Source: Proteobacteria bacterium UBA6503 (GTDB taxonomy: Bacteria; Pseudomonadota; Alphaproteobacteria; UBA1280; UBA6503). Taken from it: DNA of 64,000 bases. The notes under the pieces were generated by a model that did no database searches, was not told the DNA's origin, and worked only from the letters and a program-made list of their open reading frames with translations. Each line of letters begins with the position of its first letter. Position 1 is the first letter of the stretch. Positions 60,579 through 64,000 of the stretch are shown in pieces. Position numbers and translations under genes: made by a program. Location: NCBI GenBank assembly GCA_002436405.1, contig DJLZ01000001.1, positions 620,713 to 684,712 on the forward strand, given 5' to 3'.

Positions 60579-60604
60579 AAAAAGCACCCAAATGGGTGCT
60601 TTTT
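60579..60604 (-). terminator. Terminator of tRNA-Leu
   Basis: 11-bp stem (60579-60589 with 60594-60604), A/T loop, followed by a T-run on the minus strand; it begins directly after the CCA end. Confidence 0.82.
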
Positions 60605-60607
60605 GTA

Positions 60608-60694
60608 TGGTGCTCGAAAGAGGACTCGAACCTCCACGGGCTTTCGCCCACTACCCCCTCAAGGTAGCGCGTCTACCAATTCCGCCATTCGAGC
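60608..60694 (-). tRNA. tRNA-Leu (anticodon GAG)
   Basis: 87 bases including an encoded CCA. Acceptor stem GCTCGAA/TTCGAGC (7 bp), D-arm with GGTAGAC, anticodon stem CTACC/GGTAG with loop TTGAGGG (anticodon GAG), a long variable arm (TGGGCGAAAGCCCG) as expected for class II tRNA, and T-arm GAGGTTCGAGTCCTC. Reads CUC and CUU. Confidence 0.97.
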
Positions 60695-60747
60695 TTGAGA
60701 AATGGTCTTCAATCTATAATCTAGCTTGGTATATTCGTCAAGCAATC

Positions 60748-62133
60748 TTACTTGGTTGCTTTAGTGCTTTCGGCCGTTACTTGTGCGGCTTCTGGACCCA
60801 TAAGCTTACGGCCGTAAACCCAAGCAATCAGCATAAAGACGATTGCACGACCTAATAGTGCATAACCCGCACCCATAAGGCCAAACATCTCATCATCAGC
60901 TAGCCATACCATAAACAATACATAAGCGACGGTTGAAACCAAACGTGCGGTAATAACTTCACGCACTTTACCCGCAGTCATCAATAAAGGCTCAAGGGCA
61001 AAGCTAATTGCCGTCACCGCTGAAGCAAGCACCAATACAAGCATAACGCCATAAGCATCATGGAACTCAACCCCCGCAATGGCATCAATCAAGTAGTGGC
61101 CAAATACTACCAAAATCAAAAAGATTGCTGTGGCAATACCACCTGCAATGAGGCCTGTGCGCATCACCATTTGGCGGCGCTGGCTTGCCCCACCTTTGGT
61201 GTTTAGCCAGGTCATATCTGTGTAAATGGCAGGTAATAGCATTTTGCTGATAGGGTGGCCAATAATATTCGAGAATTGCTGCGCCACACGGTACAAACCA
61301 GCAGGGCCAGCCCCCAAAACAATACCAATCAAAACAGGGCCAAGTTGGTTAATACCAAGGCTTAGGCCGTAGTCGAGGTTGGTGCCAAAAACGTATTTCC
61401 AAATCCCTTTTTGAGGGGCTTTAAACTTGCCTTTTTCAATGGGTGGAATCGCAAAGTTTTCAACGTCAGCATCTTGCTTAAATGTTTTGATGTGTGAGGC
61501 AAGGTTCCACAAAGCAATAACAATAAGGCCGGCACGGCTAATCATGCCTGCAATAAACCAAACCCAAATAAACTCAAGCAAAGTACCGCCGTTAAGGAAA
61601 AGATAACCAGCGCCAAAAAAGCGGATGATAGGCTCAATCGTGACCTGCCACGAAATAAGGTCATGGCGGTCGGTTAGGCGCAAAATGCCAAGGCCCACAT
61701 CGCTCATCAGCAATACAATAAGCATCAGGGCGTAAATACGCACCATGGGGGCAAGTTCATCGTAAATATGCAACTGGTGCACAACTTCGCCTGCGTAAAG
61801 CCATAGGCCAATCACGCCAATCATGGCGGCTAAAAACTCAATGCTAAAGGCAAAGCTAATCAGTTTTTTAATATGAAGGGTGTTCTTTGTTTCGAGGGCG
61901 TTTGCGCCGTAACGCAAGATCATTTGCCACGATTGGAAGCCAAGCACGTGGCGTAAAAGCAACGTTGATGAGTGAATCAGGGTAAGAACACCAAAGTCAA
62001 CCGCACCGAGGGTACGTGTGGCAAAAGCAAGGTATGCGATTGATAAAATACCCTGAACGCCGCGGCCTACAAGAAGTTTGCCCGCATTGACGAATGGTCT
62101 TTTCCAAGTTTTTTCAGCGCTAATATCAAGCAT
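60748..62133 (-). CDS. Polysaccharide flippase (Wzx/MATE-like)
   Basis: Inner-membrane protein of 461 residues with about 12-14 helices. N-terminus GKLLVGRGVQGILSIAYLAF and ATRTLGAVDFGVLTLIHSST match the start of polysaccharide biosynthesis flippases. It likely moves lipid-linked glycan units across the inner membrane. No glycan cluster lies directly beside it; the glycosyltransferases at 38 and 51 kb are distant. Confidence 0.82.
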   Translation of the reverse strand: MLDISAEKTWKRPFVNAGKLLVGRGVQGILSIAYLAFATRTLGAVDFGVLTLIHSSTLLLRHVLGFQSWQMILRYGANALETKNTLHIKKLISFAFSIEFLAAMIGVIGLWLYAGEVVHQLHIYDELAPMVRIYALMLIVLLMSDVGLGILRLTDRHDLISWQVTIEPIIRFFGAGYLFLNGGTLLEFIWVWFIAGMISRAGLIVIALWNLASHIKTFKQDADVENFAIPPIEKGKFKAPQKGIWKYVFGTNLDYGLSLGINQLGPVLIGIVLGAGPAGLYRVAQQFSNIIGHPISKMLLPAIYTDMTWLNTKGGASQRRQMVMRTGLIAGGIATAIFLILVVFGHYLIDAIAGVEFHDAYGVMLVLVLASAVTAISFALEPLLMTAGKVREVITARLVSTVAYVLFMVWLADDEMFGLMGAGYALLGRAIVFMLIAWVYGRKLMGPEAAQVTAESTKATK

Positions 62134-62230
62134 GGTGGGGGGATTACCCTAGTTTTCACAAGGGTCGGAGTGTATGCCTTTGCATACAGACTGTCAATGC
62201 CTATTAAGGCGCTGATTTTTAACATAAAGT

Positions 62231-62258
62231 TAAGGCTGAGGGGGTAGCCTCAGCCTTA
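62231..62258 (-). terminator. Terminator of the ECF sigma operon
   Basis: 10-bp perfect stem (62231-62240 with 62249-62258), 8-base loop, T-containing 3' end on the minus strand. Confidence 0.7.
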
Positions 62259-62278
62259 AAATGAAGAGCGGTAAAACC

Positions 62279-62566
62279 CTAGTAAAGGTTTTCTTCTAGC
62301 ATCACAAGCAAGTCGGCCTGTTCTACTTGGGCAATAAGGTCTTCGTCTTGTGTGGTTGTAGGGGTTGTATATAGGGCAAACATAACAACGGCAACAACAG
62401 CAAAAGCACCTGCTGGCGCATAGGCCCAGGCCCCGCGCTCTTGCGTGATAAAACGCTGCAGAAACATCAACGGTGATACACGCTGACGGTGCTGGGTTGC
62501 AACCTGCGCCATTTCATTCAGGCGCTCAGTGCTTAACGGCTGGAATGGTGTCTTAATGGGTTTCAT
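62279..62566 (-). CDS. Small membrane protein, putative anti-sigma factor
   Basis: Protein of 95 residues: a cytosolic helical N-terminus (about 1-45), one membrane helix (about 49-66, YAPAGAFAVVAVVMFALY) and a short acidic outside end. Start overlaps the sigma-factor stop (TAATG), the usual layout of an ECF sigma gene and its anti-sigma gene. No zinc HxxxCxxC motif is present, so it is not a ZAS-type anti-sigma; the role rests on position and topology. Confidence 0.6.
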   Translation of the reverse strand: MKPIKTPFQPLSTERLNEMAQVATQHRQRVSPLMFLQRFITQERGAWAYAPAGAFAVVAVVMFALYTTPTTTQDEDLIAQVEQADLLVMLEENLY

Positions 62567-63147
62567 TACGCTGTCTTTCTAATAGGTTCGTCGTCTTCGG
62601 TTTCAAGCATTTCACGCAGGGCCTTACGAGCACGGGTGAGGTGGCTTTCAACCGATTTAAGCGTTACACCTAAAACATCAGCAGTTTCAGCAACGCTTAG
62701 GCCTTCCCAACAGGTCAGCACAATGCTGAGCTTCTGTTTTTCAGGCAATTTTAATACGGCATCGGCAACGGCCATTTTGCTGGCTTTACTTAGGCCATCG
62801 TCTGGGGCGTAAGTTGGGTCGGTCAAAAGGGCAGTTTCTAGCTTTTGGCCACGTTGTTTCTTACGCAAAATATCATTACAAGTATTCATCATTACACGGT
62901 AGCTCCAGGTAAAGGCGGCAGCCTTTTTACTGTCCCACGAGGGGGCAAAGCGCCATACTTTAATCAAAGCTTCTTGCAGGGCATCTTCAGCAATACTGGG
63001 GTCACCCAGCATGCGGCAGCCAAGCGCATATAAGCGCCCGCCGTAGCGGGTAGCGAACAGGCTCATGGCCTGCTCGTCACCGTTAGCGATCCGTGTCATC
63101 AGAGGGTTTGCGGCCTCTGTCGGATGATTACTTGTCTGTGTCAGCAC
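62566..63147 (-). CDS. ECF RNA polymerase sigma factor
   Basis: Sigma-70-family factor with regions 2 and 4 only. Region 2: MLGDPSIAEDALQEALIKVWRF and FTWSYRVMMNTCNDILRK, each split; region 4: LPEKQKLSIVLTCWEGLSV, AETADVLGVTLKSVESHLTRAR. Start is uncertain: the open frame extends to 63270 but would overlap the EF-hand gene by 140 bases; GTG at 63147, with AAAAGG upstream and a 20-base overlap, gives 193 residues, normal for the class. Read with the EF-hand gene before it and the membrane protein after it. Confidence 0.85.
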   Translation of the reverse strand: MLTQTSNHPTEAANPLMTRIANGDEQAMSLFATRYGGRLYALGCRMLGDPSIAEDALQEALIKVWRFAPSWDSKKAAAFTWSYRVMMNTCNDILRKKQRGQKLETALLTDPTYAPDDGLSKASKMAVADAVLKLPEKQKLSIVLTCWEGLSVAETADVLGVTLKSVESHLTRARKALREMLETEDDEPIRKTA

Positions 63148-63457
63148 CTTTTTTGTCCTTATCGCACAGCTTTTGTCCAGTTTTCTTGAACTTTTTGCGG
63201 TACTTTTTGTGGGCTTCGCGCATTTCTTCTTTTGAGATTTTGCCATCTTTATTGGCGTCCATCTCATCAAAGCGCTCTTTCTTCATGTTAATAAATTCAT
63301 CGTAGCTAAGCGCGCCATCACCGTCTTTATCGGCTTTCATGTGGTGGTCAGCTTTCATGTCTTTACCATGTTCCTTATGGTGGTCTGCAAAAGCAGCAGG
63401 GCTAGCTGTTGCAACCAACAAACCAAATAGAGCAGCTGTTAGTAGTTGTGTTTTCAT
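63128..63457 (-). CDS. Secreted EF-hand protein
   Basis: Exported protein of 109 residues with signal peptide ending PAAFA-DH, a His/Lys-rich part (DHHKEHGKDMKADHH) and two EF-hand loops: DKDGDGALSYDEF and DANKDGKISKEEM, both with complete Ca2+ ligands. The His-rich stretch could bind other metals. It is the first gene of an operon with the ECF sigma gene, so it may be part of a periplasmic metal or calcium response. Confidence 0.85.
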   Translation of the reverse strand: MKTQLLTAALFGLLVATASPAAFADHHKEHGKDMKADHHMKADKDGDGALSYDEFINMKKERFDEMDANKDGKISKEEMREAHKKYRKKFKKTGQKLCDKDKKGADTDK

Positions 63458-63528
63458 CTTTAACCTCCGGTGTTGCTGGGTATGTTACCCAAGTTTAATT
63501 GTTGCTTGCGCACCCTGTATTAAGTACT

Positions 63529-63542
63529 ACGCAATTGTGCGT
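63529..63542. promoter_or_regulatory. Palindrome before the EF-hand/sigma operon
   Basis: ACGCA-ATTG-TGCGT, a perfect 5-bp inverted repeat with 4-base spacer, about 72 bases before the start. Possible operator; no SigF-type promoter was found here. Confidence 0.3.
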
Positions 63543-63585
63543 TGATACCCCTCACGCACTCAAAAAATATTTATCAGTGTAACAT

Positions 63586-64000
63586 TTAAGGTTGGGCGGC
63601 TTCTAGTGCTGTTTCAGCTTCAAGCCAGGCGGCTTCGGCTTGGTCAATTTCTTTTAGCAGTTGGCCATAGTCAAACTGTAGGTCTTTTACGGTGTCGTTA
63701 TCATCGTAAATAGCGGGGTCGGCTAGTTGGGCTTCAATGCCTTTTTTCTTTTCGGTCAGCTTATCAACCAGCTTTGCCGCTTTTTCTACTTCCTTTTTCA
63801 AAGGGACAAGCTTTTTACGTGCTTCGGCGGCTTTTACACGCTGCTCTTTTGCAGTCAGGCCATCGTCGCCTGTTTTGCTGTTTCGTTCGTCACGCTTTTG
63901 GTCACGGCGGTTCTGAACCACCATCTCACGGTAGGTGCGGAGGTCGCCGTCAAAGTCGGTCACTTTGCCATCTTGAACCAGCCATAGGCGGTCGGCCACG
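63586..64000 (-). CDS. ABC-F ATPase, C-terminal part
   Basis: Open frame that enters from the right edge. The visible 138 residues begin VADRLWLVQDGKVTDFDGDLRTY, split by a turn; this is the end of the second ATPase domain of Uup/YheS-type ABC-F proteins, after the SHDRxFL switch. A coiled-coil C-terminal domain follows (KKLVPLKKEVEKAAKLVDKL). ABC-F proteins act on ribosomes. The catalytic parts lie outside the window, so the subfamily is not fixed. Confidence 0.8.
   Translation of the reverse strand, partial: VADRLWLVQDGKVTDFDGDLRTYREMVVQNRRDQKRDERNSKTGDDGLTAKEQRVKAAEARKKLVPLKKEVEKAAKLVDKLTEKKKGIEAQLADPAIYDDNDTVKDLQFDYGQLLKEIDQAEAAWLEAETALEAAQP

Noticed and set aside
60448..60600. Second tRNA gene between the repeats
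   Set aside because: Only the 3' end is repeated; the rest does not fold as a tRNA.
63458..63545. SigF-type promoter before the EF-hand/sigma operon
   Set aside because: GTAAC is present on the minus strand, but no CGAA stands at 16 bases.

Overview
The window looks like a chromosome segment of a Gram-negative alphaproteobacterium of moderate GC. It carries single-copy housekeeping genes (lolA, ftsK, typA/bipA, aspS, rmuC, trmL, hemF, an ABC-F ATPase, a tRNA-Leu), an outer-membrane pilus system and periplasmic or lipoprotein products. No IS element, phage gene or CRISPR array was seen. The lineage is inferred from family resemblance only; a Micavibrio-like or other divergent group is possible but not shown.

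Layout. 0-6 kb: cell-envelope genes (fused MFS/spermidine-synthase fragment, lolA, LysM protein, orphan peptide-binding protein, lipoprotein, a three-gene operon ending in an esterase). 6-12.5 kb: ftsK, typA, an ArsB/NhaD-type transporter. 12.5-25 kb: accessory stretch with a small acidic gene pair, an FRG-domain protein, an MFS transporter, three tandem membrane-anchored trypsin-like proteases, aspS, a three-gene ExbB/ExbD-like membrane module and a two-gene cassette. 25-30 kb: tdh-kbl threonine catabolism, then an hvfABC-type cluster (Cys-motif precursor, DUF692/MNIO enzyme, DUF2063 partner) behind a match to the alphaproteobacterial SigF promoter. 30-36.5 kb: six tandem divergent paralogues, each a membrane anchor plus a J-domain-like C-terminus without HPD, then a four-TM protein lying between a CoA-transferase and glutaryl-CoA dehydrogenase. 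37-42 kb: trmL, a CDP-glycerol-transferase-like protein, rmuC, two secreted unknowns. 42-49.6 kb: three large Cys-rich repeat proteins. 50-59 kb: CBS protein, cation exchanger, glycosyltransferase, chaperone-usher pilus with two nearly identical pilins, chemoreceptor. 59-64 kb: hemF, tRNA-Leu(GAG), Wzx-like flippase, an EF-hand/ECF sigma/anti-sigma-like operon and the end of an ABC-F gene.

The most unusual feature is a recurring expression cassette. At least 13 accessory genes or operons share a sigma-70-like promoter, a long pyrimidine-rich 5' leader, a coding region often with C/G-ending codons unlike its neighbours, and mostly a TAACGA motif just before a strong hairpin terminator. The proteases, the ExbB/ExbD-like module, the J-like array and several single membrane proteins all have it, so they may form one lineage-specific regulon of envelope functions placed between housekeeping genes. 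The functional link is inference; the shared architecture is visible in the sequence.
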